64,000 nucleotides of DNA from assembly GCA_025642065.1 (NCBI GenBank), contig JAODUP010000405.1:62001-126000 (forward strand), written 5' to 3'. The translations under genes were made by a program, and so were the position numbers. Under the pieces are notes generated by a model. The model was not told the DNA's origin. It did not search any database and saw only the letters and a list, made by a program, of their open reading frames with translations. The DNA comes from Paralvinella palmiformis. Taxonomy: Eukaryota > Annelida > Polychaeta > Terebellida > Alvinellidae. Below, one piece after another: positions 1 to 41,649 of this stretch (positions are counted from its first letter, which is position 1; each line of letters begins with the position of its first letter).

Positions 1-430
1 GCTGCATATTTGTAGAAGAATTTAGGGTTCTCTTTTATTGCAGCTATTGCTTTTTCTTCTTGTTTGCGAGATACAGTTAGAATGTCCTGTATATTGATTT
101 CCACACCATGGAGTGTATTCAGGAGTTTTTTTGTATTTATTAGGGTGCTTGAGAGTTTCAATCTCTGCATTGTTTGAGTTCTTTTTGTTGTGAGTATTTT
201 TCTTTCCCATGGAATAAATTTTTATTTAGGTTTAAATTATATTTCTGCAGGCCTGTTCCACTTTAAGTTATGTACTTTATTTATACATTCTTCTCCCAGA
301 GCAGTGTTACAATTTATTTCACTTAGCACTTGGTTCAGCTTGTCCCAATCAGCATTGCCGTAGTTAAATTTTGACAATGGAGCCTCGTTTTCCTCGAAAT
401 GGTTAGTGGGAGGACAAACAATAGATACCG
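1..430 (-). mobile_element. LINE fragment (endonuclease-to-RT linker), truncated by window edge
   Basis: Read on the minus strand, about 360-430 down to 1 gives broken but recognisable non-LTR retrotransposon protein. One stretch resembles the acidic linker between endonuclease and reverse transcriptase, with a phrase like NYGNADWDKLNQVLSEIN. A second ends in EEKAIAAIKENPKFFYKYA, a pattern common just upstream of the RT domain in CR1/Jockey-type elements. At least one frame change separates the two blocks, so the copy is dead. The element would continue off the left edge. Family assignment rests on memory of the motif style, not on a search. Confidence 0.55.
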
Positions 431-1798
431 ATCATAGATAAACAAGTTACCAGAGCAGCAAAATATATATCAGTATATCATTATATGGAATGATGTTAAT
501 CAGAAACACCTCTGCTTATATACACTGATGATTCTGGCACTAATTATCAATAACTGTAATTGGTGTATTAAGTTAATATTATAGGATTAAGTTAATATGC
601 TAACCACATGAGCATTTGAGTTTGGTTGGGAGTTAAATTAGCACTGACTTGATCATCATTAAAACACTGGGTAGAGCAGAATCAAATATCCCCCCCACCA
701 CCATGCAGGTAAATATGATATGTTCCAGCATTACCTCAAATCAGGGTTCCACATATTATATATATAATTAATCAAGATGACATCTATGGTGCAAGTTTAT
801 GCTTGTTTGATTATATAGCTGTTAACACTAACATCACCAACTTATAATATATATATATATCAGGGTTGGGGCAAAGTACATGGGAAAGTAATTGTTTTTT
901 GTGTGAGTACTTATTTATCACTGTACTGAACTATGAGTACATTTTTAATAAATTACTTGAATGAAATGTCATGCTTATGTCCAAGGCACCAAACATACAT
1001 ATAACTATAATAATGATGTCCTTTCAAAATGCATTCAGTGTAGACAGTGAATTCAGGTACTGTTGCATCTGATGAACATAAATCTTTCAAAAGTTAGGTG
1101 TGCTAGCAGATATCTATCAAGACGGAATACTCTGCCAGCAACAGTGAATAATCTCTCTACAGAGACAGACAAGGCATGGACATACACTGAGATAATCAGC
1201 TGGAATGTTGGGCAGCAAAGGGAGGTTCGATTCCTGGTCTTTCCAGTATTGAAGTGGATCACTACTATGGTCTGTACATGGCTGACTCAGGTAGTCATTC
1301 ATCTCAGCTAGAGCACCTCAAATATACACAGGTGGTAGAACACTAGAAATGATCCCATTATGTAATGAAACCAGGTGAAATCAATTCACATCTACCAGAT
1401 TTCAAACAATGTCTAGGATCCCAGTACAGTTTGGTCAGATGATCCTGAAGAATCCAGTATATCTTTTGAAGTGCAATTCCAGATGGCCTTCAAGGAACAT
1501 AGTTTACCCCACAGTGTCTATATTGCCTATTGGACACCGATTTACATATAAAAGCTCAGTTTTTTTAGATGTATAAATATACTGTTTTGGCATTTCTGAA
1601 CGTAACATGTATGTATATGATATGTATATAATCATGCTGACATCTATGGTGCATGTTTATGCTTGTATGATTATATATATATATATACCTGGGTTAGCCA
1701 ACAAAGATAAGCAGACATCACATGCATTAACAATATTCTTGTTGTCTGATTGACACAACAGTGACACTTGCTATGGGATGTATTTGGTCAGCTAGATG
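431..1798. other. Gene-free AT-rich interval with repeat debris
   Basis: No coding signal is seen. A (TA)n tract lies near 845-860. At 862 a sequence begins CAGGGTTGGGGCAAAGTAC, then carries repeated AGTA/GTAC words to about 975. That is the style of a hAT-type terminus, and a relative with GTAATC words begins at 33,602. Around 1165-1240 there is a tRNA-like block with a B-box (GGTTCGATTCC near 1225), possibly the head of another SINE. None of these has a resolvable partner end here. Confidence 0.4.
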
Positions 1799-1981
1799 AT
1801 GATTGATGTTTTTTACGGCCACTTTTGTGCATAAGGTAGGTTAAATGGGCCGAGCGACCTCCAAAGGTAATGAGACGAAGCGAAAGACGAAACAACCTTC
1901 AGATATGCCCACGCCAGGATTTGAACATGGGTGGTAGTGATCTGTGGTCCAACACGCTACTGCTAGACTATGGAGGTAGCC
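1799..1981 (-). mobile_element. tRNA-derived SINE, family 1, copy A, with 10-bp target-site duplication
   Basis: About 183 bp lie between two copies of CAGCTAGATG (1789-1798 and 1982-1991), a clean target-site duplication. Read on the minus strand, the head resembles a tRNA gene, with an A-box-like TAGTCTAGCAGT region and a B-box-like GTTCAAATCC region. A conserved body with the word CTTTGGAGGTCGCTC follows. The 3' end runs into ATCAATCATCATC. The same unit occurs at 36,416-36,612, 37,572-37,680 and 62,204-62,388, so it is dispersed. RNA polymerase III transcription and LINE-driven copying are inferred from the class. Confidence 0.8.
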
Positions 1982-1991
1982 CAGCTAGATG

Positions 1992-3110
1992 TCTAACACT
2001 GCAGAAGATATTATAATCTTATATCTTCTGAACGATGGATTGTCGAATTCTTCCTCGTGATCCTGGGAGATCTGTACATAGAAGCTGCAGTTCTTGATGA
2101 ATGTATTTAAGCACACTAGCTGTGACTTCCATTGTGTGTCACCGGGGAGTTGTAGCTTGTACTAGCTATCCTTGTGAGTAGATAGAAGAGAACTGAGTTT
2201 GTGATGATTATGGAACTATTTATTCACTTCCTTGATGTGTTTCATAGTGGCTCCTGAATAATAATTACATTTATTTTCAATATGTTGTTCAAAACTAATA
2301 AATTTTAGTTTCTTCTTTTTGTTCCTAAAGACTATATCATATTCTAATTTTTAAGGTGCATATGTATATGAATAAGATAAAAATATATTAAAATTTGAAA
2401 ATGGCAAATCTAAATTTGGATGATAATTATTTACCGTGCAGACAAAGTGAAATGGTGTATTGATGTGGCAGTTACTATAGCATACAGGTAGCCAGAGCTT
2501 ACATAATAAGATGTGCATATAATCACAGTAGTGGTTTTTAATGGAGTTCACATTAAAGCATGGAATAAGATTCATGCTTTATGTTTAAAATCAAAGCAAC
2601 CTAAGTTTGAAATAATAACTGACTAATTTCTATGGATTTAATTATAAATTAATTTTGGGAGGATTTTGAACATTTGTTCAAGTCACGTACCATATTATTT
2701 AAACCAAAATATCAATATCGATTCATATTTATACAATTAAATCAAGTGTAGGTTTTCCCCATTTAACATTATTAATGCACCATTATTATTTTCAAATGTA
2801 TATAAAAATTAGTTTCTTTCAAATGTATAAACTGTCTCTCCAACATAGTGAATAATGTTCAGTCATATATGCTAGTGATTGAATGTCTGGTCATGTCATT
2901 TGATGTAACTGGAGTCTCTTGATCAGGTCCAGGTAGATAACAGGTATAATTTTAAAACTATCTTTGAATCTATACTTTCATTTAAACTGTAGAAGCTTAT
3001 CATCAAACTGGGATTCATTCCATAATCTTTTATGTGACTTACATAAAAAGGACTTTTCGTTTGATAAAATTGGAATGAGTTAGGTATTCTTTGTTGATAG
3101 AGACCTCACA
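1992..3110. other. Gene-free interval
   Basis: AT-rich sequence with no open frame of note and no repeat I could pair elsewhere in the window. Confidence 0.5.
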
Positions 3111-3119
3111 TCATTCTTT

Positions 3120-5720
3120 TTGGATATCACAATATTATAAAGCCACACAGAAACAATGATGGTAGAGATGGCATTCTTCTATTTATAAAAGATTCAATTA
3201 ATTTTCTGAGTGTATTCATTCCACATGTTTATGAATCACTATTTATTGAAATGGAAAATGAGTTTCTTGAGATATTAATTGTTGGTATCATTTATTGGCC
3301 CAGCACTCCACCATAGGCTGATGTTGATGTATTTTCCTCTACTCTGTTTGATATTATGGAAATTAACAATTCTGAGGGTATATCAAGCTCGATTCTTTGT
3401 GATGTTAATATTTGTTTATTGAAATATGGTACTAATGTTAAAACTTGTGATTATGGTGATGGTATTTTATATTGAGGTTTTTTGCCAGCTATTCACAAAC
3501 AAACCAAAGCAACCCACACATCAGCTATTCTGATTGATCATATCTATTCAAATCTAATAATTTTGGTATGTAAATCATAGCTATTCAAATCATTTTATTC
3601 ATTCAAATCATATCTGTTCATATCATATTGTAAATCATATCCAAATCTAATCATTTTGATATGTAAATGATTCAAACAGACATACTGATAAACCTACATT
3701 CATTATTAAATGGAAATTTACTGAAACCAATATGATTAAATTTAAACAATTGCTATATAGGTGCTAGGGATTTTTCAGGAACGTTAAATACTGATTGTCT
3801 TCCTGCTTATAATAAATTCATATCGGTTTAAAAGTATATTGAATGAAGCCTTTCCCTTACTTAAAACATGATTCAATAAAACCATGTATGAAACATGTGC
3901 CATGGGTCTCAACTGGCTTATTGACATCTTCCAGACAAGAGGTCACTTGCCCATTTAGCGGTAAAACATCAATCATCATCTAGGCAAGATATAAGGCAAA
4001 GTTATTCAAGAAGAAACTTCGTAAACCAACAGGCGGAAATATAAAATGCTACAAAAATTACTTGGATTTGTTCAGTAAGACGAGTGTGAGCCAAAAAGAA
4101 ACTATTACTCACATCTTGAATTTAAGAAAAACACATGGTCTGTACTAAAACAAGCAATAGGTAAACAAAACGATAAATAAAACTTAACAGAGATTTTCTA
4201 AATAGACAACAAATATATTTTATGAGAAACTGAAATAACAAATAGCTTCAATAAATACTTCCCAACAATAGGTAATACTACCTCTGATAATGTCCCTAGA
4301 ATAAACACAGAAATTGCTGACCATTTGAAAGCACCTCAAATTAACGATATATTTTGTAGAAACTATAGCATCAGATCAAGTCATAAAAATCACAAATAAA
4401 TTAAAATCTAAGCTTAATACAGGTCATGATGAAATATCTTCTATACTACTCAAAGACACTATTGAATACATTAAATATCCATTGATCCACATCATAAATA
4501 GATCATTCACTTACTGGTATCATTCTGAATCAATTGAAAATAGCTAAGGTAATTCCAATACTTAAAGCTTCTGAACTGCAGACCCATCAGCATTCTCCCA
4601 GGTTTTTAAAACTTTTTGAAGGAGATAGTGTATAATGAGATAATGTGCTTCGTCAATGGTAATAATAGTCTTCATAAATATCAGCTGCTGATAGTTTAGT
4701 TTTTTTAGAAACATTCAACCATTCACCCAATTATACATTCATTAAATCAATGTGCATTAGCTAATAATTCTACTCCCAAACAATTTACATTATTTATTTG
4801 CTTTGATCTCTCAAAAGCGTTAAGACAGACGCATTATTAAATTGCTATGATATTAGGGGAATCAATAATCAATGGTTTGCCAATTAATTATTGGTAAATA
4901 GAAAATATTATGTTCAAATCAGTAAAACGAAGTCTGATGTTGAATTCATAAACTGTGGTATACCACAGGGGTCTATCCTAGATCCCTTGCTATGTTTGAT
5001 ATATATATGTTAATGACATATAAAAATGCACAATGCTCGTATATTGTCATTTGCTGATGACACTTCTTTAGTCAATAGTGATGCCAATGTTGCCACCTTG
5101 TACCAAAGAGCAAATGTGGAAATAAACAACTTATTTGAGTCCTTTTGTCTGAATGGACTCCCAGTAAATTATAGAAATACAAAATTTATAGTTTTCAATG
5201 GGTGTAGCAAAAATGTTGATTTTAACAACTTGAATGTTTCAGTTGATGGTACTCATTTGGAGCAAATTGGCTCTCATTTACAAATGAAAACCACCAGATC
5301 TCATGGTATGTTTGTAGACAAGTCTCTATCTTGGAAATATCATTTGACTCAAGTAAAAAATTAGATTTCTCAGGCTTTATATTACATAAAGTAAGTAAAG
5401 AATTTATTATCAAAAGATAGTGTGAAAATTCTATACCTGGCACTCATACAACCATATATCTCCTATGGTATTCTAGTTTGGAGAAATGTCAATTAAAAAA
5501 AAGCTATTCAGATTTGTTTAAATTTGTGGGTTATAACAATCATACAGATCCTTTATTAAAAAACTGTGAAATCTTCAAATTAAGTGACATGTATCAATAC
5601 CAAGTATGTTCGTTTATAGACAGTTTTATTAGTAAGAAACTTCCTCATTCTTTCAATGATATATTTCCCGGTTCAATTCTGATATACAGGATGATCAGGT
5701 GACAAGACAATCTAGTCATA
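3120..5720 (+). mobile_element. Decayed CR1/Jockey-like LINE (endonuclease and reverse transcriptase relic)
   Basis: On the plus strand the region reads in order as a non-LTR retrotransposon ORF2 with many frame changes and stops. An endonuclease section near 3150-3330 includes GRDGILLFIKDSINFLS and later IVGIIYWPSTPP. A GD-like strand and the phrase KATHTSAILIDHIYSNL near 3500-3555 follow, typical of the endonuclease C-terminus. RT domain pieces run from about 4370 (KSKLNTGHDEIS). The catalytic block near 4965-5070 shows GIPQGSILDPLL then FADDTSLV, the RT active-site motif. A thumb-like section ends near 5700. An open piece of 112 residues survives at 5026-5364. No poly(A) tail or target-site duplication was resolved. 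Confidence 0.8.
3949..3981 (+). repeat. SINE family 1 tail fragment inside the LINE relic
   Basis: GCCCATTTAG followed by CGGTAAAACATCAATCATC matches the 3' end of SINE family 1. Relative to full copies it lacks about 20 bp that contain the word GTGCACAAAAGTGGC. It sits within the LINE relic between endonuclease and RT sections. It could be a truncated insertion or a shared 3' tail. Confidence 0.5.
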
Positions 5721-5984
5721 TGATATACCTCAATGAAATTCTTCACTATCTAGTAAGTTTCCTTTATTTAATTTTCCTGTTATATAGAACAGCTGGAATT
5801 GTGTCCTTTTCCTGGGGGGAATCATTTGGTTTGTGGAGAAATTTCCTTACCCAGAAAATAAAAATTATTTGTTTAGACGCATGTAATATAATGAAGTGAT
5901 TGTGGTTATCTTTCGTTTCTTGATCTGAGATAATGAACCAGGGATAGCACATGAATGTGTGGGCATTAATATTTACATTGTGTT

Positions 5985-6100
5985 CCCTTTTTATTGATTG
6001 GCTGTCTTATAACTCCTTACATGGGAACAAAATACCCAGAGGTTGGTCACTGCCAGAGTGTTTTACGTCCTATGAGGATGTTTAACATCCCTGTTTAAAA
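5985..6100 (-). repeat. SINE family 2 fragment
   Basis: The block with AAATACCCAGAGGTTGGTCA, CTGCCAGAGTGTTTTACGTC and the following TTTAACATCCC matches the 3' body of the full SINE 2 copy at 37,085-37,451. It lacks the tRNA-like head, so it is a partial copy. Confidence 0.55.
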
Positions 6101-6452
6101 AATGTATTTCATCAGTAAGTTCATACATAATTCATATACAAACGTGCAACTTTATAAATCATAAATATGAAATGCAGAGAACAGAAATGAAATTTTCTGT
6201 TATTTACATATTTAGATGGTGTCTTGAAAATAATTTACCCATGGCATACTACAGTAGTGTATCTTTTATTAATTGATTATGAAAATGTGCTTGGCTACAA
6301 TATTCTAAACACGATTTTATTTAGGTTTAAGGACACCCTGCATTCATTTAATATTTGGCAGTAATGGGCATGACTCTTAATCCACTGACTTTGTGTATTT
6401 TTGGGGAATGTTTATACAAAATAATATTCTATCATTATAATTATTGAATGTT

Positions 6453-6498
<46 letters not shown>

Positions 6499-6515
6499 AA
6501 AAATATATATATATT
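6453..6515. repeat. Compound microsatellite (TA)n-(GA)n-(TA)n
   Basis: Uninterrupted TA dinucleotides pass into GA dinucleotides, then a short A run and TA again. Simple-sequence repeat in a gene-free interval. Confidence 0.9.
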
Positions 6516-7960
6516 ATTAAGAGACTAATATTTTTGATTTCCCTCAGAGTTGTTCTTGAGTATGGCCAAATATAGCATATGCAATTTATCAGCATAGGCA
6601 TAGTCAATCCATTGAACAAGTTACATCTGGAAAATAGATTTTCCAACTTTTGATAAATTTGGTATAATTATATTTTAGCTGTTTTAATTTGTGGCTGTTT
6701 GACTTTAAACCCTTAGGAATATATGAAAATACAAAATTATTCAGATGTAATACAATGTACAATGTACACGAATTTTGTAGCTATCTGTATAATTTAATAA
6801 TAACATCATACAAGACTGTCACTTTGTTAATATTACATTTTTTAAACAAAAGTCACAGACAAATTATTGTTTGTATACAAATATTGTATTGATGACATCC
6901 TGGTTTAGGTTTACACTCTAGATCATTTTAATTATAAGTTACGAGTAATAATAATTTCAGGTGTAGTTTTTTGAATTTCAGAAATCTTTGGAAATGGAAC
7001 TTGAAGAATTTGATCAGGATTTGGGTCACTGACCATGAATCACTGTTCATTTATTAATTTTGGCTTATAGTCAGTGTTCGGCAGGTAATTGTCATGCAGT
7101 TACAGCTGACTGGCCCTACCCTTGTGACTTTGAAATAAAAGAGACATTTTATAATTGTGATAAAATATTTTCAGGTAATTTTTGATAATAATTTTCAATA
7201 AGACTCACATTAAATGGTGCTAGAAGAGATTTGTGCTAGATATATTCATAGTCATCTAGAGCCTGTCATTTTGATGATCCATCTACTGAGTAGTGTAGAC
7301 GTCTGTATGCTTCAGTTACATGAGTAACAGAGCTCCTAGCTGATATTCCTATCAAAAGGCATTTCTGTGAATTGAATTTATAGCACATCATTTCAGTGAA
7401 TATGTATCACATCTGGATATTTTTTTATGAATGAAATTTACATTTTCTTGTTTTTGATGTATATTTACTACTGGTTTTGAGACATTCTTTGATTGTGTAG
7501 ACATCTGGATGGCATATTCAATTAACAGTGGATTTCAGATAAATCTAGTTGTGTGTTAAGTTTGTTATTCATTTCTTCTGGCTTGAAGTCGACATGGCAT
7601 TGCTAAAGCTAGTTAACTATCAAAGAAAGTATGATATAACAAGGATGTCCTGTCGCAATTGAGGGGAAATAAAAAACATTGTGCCCCTAGATTCGAATAC
7701 CCTGAACTATCAGAAATGAAGGCCTTGTAACCACTGTACCTGCAAATAGCTAACATCCACTGGGCTTAATAAATGGTTCCCCATTGGAACAAAATTAAAC
7801 TCACTCAACATGAAAGTCCTCCCTCTATAAATAAACGTATCCCCCTAGTACCTATAAAGCTAACCAGCCACTTAAACTTTGCTTGATGAACTGTTAATCC
7901 ATCAGAAATAAGGCTGATTTCCTGCTTGATTACGTCTAGAAGCTTGATTTTGATTTGGTT
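6516..7960. other. Gene-free interval
   Basis: AT-rich sequence without coding signal or a repeat that I could pair with another part of the window. Confidence 0.5.
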
Positions 7961-7964
7961 AATT

Positions 7965-8480
7965 TGCTATGAGTGATATTTGGCATGAACATGGAAATGA
8001 TGACAGAAAGATTAAGGGTGACATTACACCTGATGGCTACAAACTTAGTTCTATCCCCCGAGGGTTGGTCATAGAGGTGAGGATCGACATCTATACAAGA
8101 AATATTTACCTGTCACTGATGATACTACAATGGCTTTCGAATCTGTCAATGCTTGCGTTACATTTGAGTCTAGCACACTCAGACTCATCATCATTTACCT
8201 AATTCCATACCAAAAAGGAGGACCCAGATGTTCTTCATGTCTGACACTTTCATCATTATTGGAGATTTTAACATAGACTGGGACATTGAAAGGGACACAG
8301 AAAGGAGAAACGTAAATGATCTAATTGTGTCAGCTAACCTCAAACAACCCGTGAAAGAAACGACAAATAAAGACAGCCACAACGAGACAACCATATACTT
8401 GAGTCGGTTATAACCAGACCAGATGACTATGCTGCTATCCAGCTTGCGCAAACCTTGCCCCCTCGAGTTTAAAGCCATTA
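7965..8480 (+). mobile_element. LINE endonuclease fragment
   Basis: The plus strand reads STLRLIIIYLIPY near 8170-8210, in a different frame from the next piece. At 8228-8413 follows TFIIIGDFNIDWD, then a segment ending in a HNETTIYL-like phrase. This is the GDFN motif and flank of the endonuclease domain of CR1/Jockey-class LINEs. The frame is interrupted and no RT follows in place, so it is a truncated dead copy. It is distinct from the copy at 3120-5720 because it repeats the same domain. Confidence 0.65.
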
Positions 8481-8906
8481 ACTCTGGAATGTTGTCCGAT
8501 GACCTTAACGGTCATCAACTGTTTTTAAAAAAAACAGTACCACCCTGGATGGTGCACTGTGACAATATGATATGGTTAATACATAGTGTTAGCCTCAGAC
8601 ACACATCCATAGTTTACTGATGAGATATCAGTGAAGCCGAACTTGTCCTCAGACAACATGAAAGAAAAATGGAGCAGACCTGTAACTAACCACCTGGCTA
8701 ACTGTTCACTGGCAGATATTCCAGCACCAGATTTAAATAATAACTGTATTATAGTTATCTTATCAAGTTGGATTTATACTCAGAAATGATACAGAAAACT
8801 TCCAACAATGATTCTACCATAAATCCAGTTGATTATTCAGAAACCAGTTACATTAATACAATACAAATGCTTATTCTTTTCTTTAAAAAACTCTTTCTGT
8901 CTGAGA

Positions 8907-38743
<29,837 letters not shown>

Positions 38744-39396
38744 TTACTTGACATTCATTCCTTTCCTGATTGTCAGTTATTGGCTGAATTCCGGAACATT
38801 CAGCCTTAGAGACTGACAATCTCTGTAATTGGCTGAATGCTGATACAAATCTGAAACTTAGTGATGATTCTATTTCTTCTATGTTATGTTTACTTCGTGT
38901 TGGTAGAAATCCTATCAGTGGCTGGTCGATATTTTTGGTTCACCAAAAGTTAAACTTGTGAACTTGATAAAAAAAAATTATATTGTTATAGTATGGAGAA
39001 CATTCCATTGGAATTTAAACTATAGTCAGTAATTATGGCAGTATTGGTGATTGTTGTAGAATACTTGTAAAGCCATTTTATATTTAATATTCATCTATGC
39101 AATTAATGGTTCTAGTATGTTTTCTTTTACGTGATGACTTTATCTTAACATTAAATGTTATGGTATTTTGTCTTAAACATTTCACCACCAAAAAAGATTA
39201 TCAAGTATTAAAGGATACAGTGGAGGGGAGGTGTGAGTGGACATTTACAAGCATGTTATTTAACATGGAAAATTTTTCTTTTTCTCACAATGCACAATAA
39301 TTAAAGTTAAGTTTCATACTGTTAGTGAGCTGTTTTACTGTTTATAATTATATTTTACATGTATATATTCAATTTTATATACTTGTATTTAATGTG

Positions 39397-39402
39397 AATA
39401 AA
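39397..39402 (+). terminator. Candidate MTR polyadenylation signal
   Basis: AATAAA lies about 650 bp after the MTR stop codon at 38,741-38,743, followed by a T- and G-containing stretch. It is the first canonical hexamer that I noticed in the 3' flank. The cleavage site is not shown. Confidence 0.5.
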
Positions 39403-39610
39403 GGGGCTAATTAAAGGAAATATTTTAAATACAACAATGTGTTCTATAGATAACCTCATCATTCCTTGTTATATAACACACTAACACGTACATACATCTA
39501 TGTTCCAGTTTGTGGTGGATTATTTTTTCATTCCATGTTTTATTAGGGGATCTTGATCTGAATCTCTTTAGTACTGATACAAATGTTTTTTTCAACGTCC
39601 ACATGCCTCA

Positions 39611-39892
39611 GTACATTCATCTTTAGGACATCTTGCTGCTGAGTACATTCAGGTTCAGAACATCTTGTTGCCGAGTACATTCAGGTTCAGAACATCTGGC
39701 TGTTTAATACATTCAGCTTTATAACATCTGGCTGCTGAATACATTCAGCTTTAGAACATCTGGCTCCTGCGTACATTCAACTTTAGAACATCTGGATGCT
39801 GAGTACACCCAGCTTCTGAACATCTCACAGCTGAGTACATTCAGCCTTAGAACGTCTGGTTGTGCTGAGTACATTCATCTGTAGATGACTAT
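39611..39892. repeat. 32-bp minisatellite, nine units
   Basis: Units start at 39,611, 39,643, 39,675, 39,707, 39,739, 39,771, 39,803, 39,835 and 39,869. The spacing is exactly 32 bp for seven steps and 34 for the last. The core reads GTACATTCAG, then TTTAGAACATCTGGCTGCTG with variation. A separate 2-copy repeat with GATGTAGATCAGTA follows at about 39,895-39,960. It lies about 200 bp past the candidate MTR poly(A) signal. Confidence 0.95.
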
Positions 39893-39964
39893 CTTGTTTA
39901 ATCCACTAGGATGTAGATCAGTATTTGGTTTAATCTGCTCAAATGTAGATCAGTAGTTGGATCT

Positions 39965-41150
39965 GGCAGAGGTGTAGATTAAAACAATAATATTAAGATT
40001 GAGAGTAAGCAAATTAATAATCCTGATTAAGGACACGTTGACAGAAAAAGGTCAATTATTGTCGCCTCCTTTTAGTTACCTCTTACAACATGTATGAGGT
40101 TTATAATAAGGAATCAATTCCCAGACCAATAAATAGTTTAAATCCAGTCTTAATGAGAGTCACCTGTTAATGTTGCACATTCTTAAACTTGAAATGACTG
40201 CATGTTTTAATGACTCATCTGGTAATATAACTCACACATTATTATAATTATCATCATCATCATTATAATATCTAAATGCAAGGTGTAATAGGGCATGTCT
40301 CAAAAGGTTTTGTCATCTGTACTTCTATGAAAGATTAAGAACTATGTGAATGTTGACAGTTGGGAGGTGGCATCTCCGTTAACTGTTAAGAGTAGGACAT
40401 TCAGTCCTTGTGATGCCTTCAAATGGAAGTTTTTATAATTACAACTTTTAGGTACTGGTAGTTTTACTAAACTTATAGTGTGCTATCAATTGTTGTATTT
40501 AATCACAAGAGAAAAAAACTACTTAATGCAGAAAAATTTTGCCCATCAAATGTAACATACTTTAGTACAGAAACTAACCTTGGAATCGCCAGTTTGAGTG
40601 TATTGGGACCCTCTATCCAAAGATAAATACATGGTATTCAGCTGTTTTCTTTAATATATCATTTGACTATTTTATTTTAAAATCCTAACCTCATATGAAT
40701 ACTACTGACTGTAGCAACTCTATTTAAATACAGGGAAAAAAATATATAAGTCTGACTTTGTTATTAAGGTGATGATTTATTCCTTGTGAAGTATTTAATT
40801 TTCTTTAACGGGTAGATTTTTCATTTGTTTGGAAAACATTAGAAGACCTCAGTGTGGCCAAATTCCAGGAGGTGTAATTGAGTTAATAAGCTGCCTGAAA
40901 CAATCTATAGTTGTCTTTTCCTGAAAAGTATGATCTTCATTAAACTGATTTCTGGATCATTATTCTAAAAATCAATCACAGCATTTAATTATTTATCTAA
41001 ATCTCGGGTAACATTTCGAGTTGAAGAGTCAAATTAATTAAATTGGCTAACTGATTGCTGAATCAAGTTGCATGTAAACACTTTGTGGTTATTAATTTCA
41101 GTTTGTTTGAACTGTCCCATGGCATCCAATAGTTGTTTAAGTGGATGACG
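39965..41150. other. Gene-free interval downstream of MTR
   Basis: AT-rich, with no coding signal or paired repeat seen. Confidence 0.5.
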
Positions 41151-41169
41151 GATATGTCATTGCGCAGTG

Positions 41170-41640
41170 ATATGGGGTTAAATATCACTTGTATGCTGAT
41201 GACACACACTCTATATATCACTGGATCCTGACAATGAGTTAAATTTCTCCTCTTCCTTGAAGAATTTAGAACATTGTATTGCTGATATTTGGCTATGGAT
41301 GACTCAAAATCTTCTAAAACTTAATGATAATAAAACAAATATTATATATTTGGCATCACCACATTGTTTTAAATCCCTAAAGACACCAGCATTACAGATG
41401 GGTGCATCTTCGATTACCCCTAATGGGCCAGTAAATAATCTAGGGGTTATTTTTGACCAATGTATTAACATGTATGAACATGTCACATCAGTATGCCGAG
41501 CTGCCTACTACCATCTTAAGAACATCCACTGTTTAAAGCATTCTTGACAGAAGAAGCACTTGTAACTGTAATCCATGCCTTTTTTACATCTCGTATACAC
41601 TATTGTAACACCCACTGTTTAAAGCATTCTGATTAATAAC
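41170..41640 (+). mobile_element. LINE reverse-transcriptase C-terminal fragment
   Basis: The plus strand reads YHLYADDTHSIYH near 41,185 (RT active-site YADD). A 96-residue open piece at 41,257-41,547 follows with DIWLWMTQNLLKLNDNKTN, GPVNNLGVIFDQCINM and SVCRAAYYHLKNI. After a frame change comes TEEALVTVIHAFFTSRIHYC. This is the thumb region of CR1-type RT. The endonuclease and most of the palm are absent. A 19-bp word, CCACTGTTTAAAGCATTCT, occurs near 41,526 and again near 41,612. Confidence 0.8.
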
Positions 41641-41649
41641 ACTGTGGTA

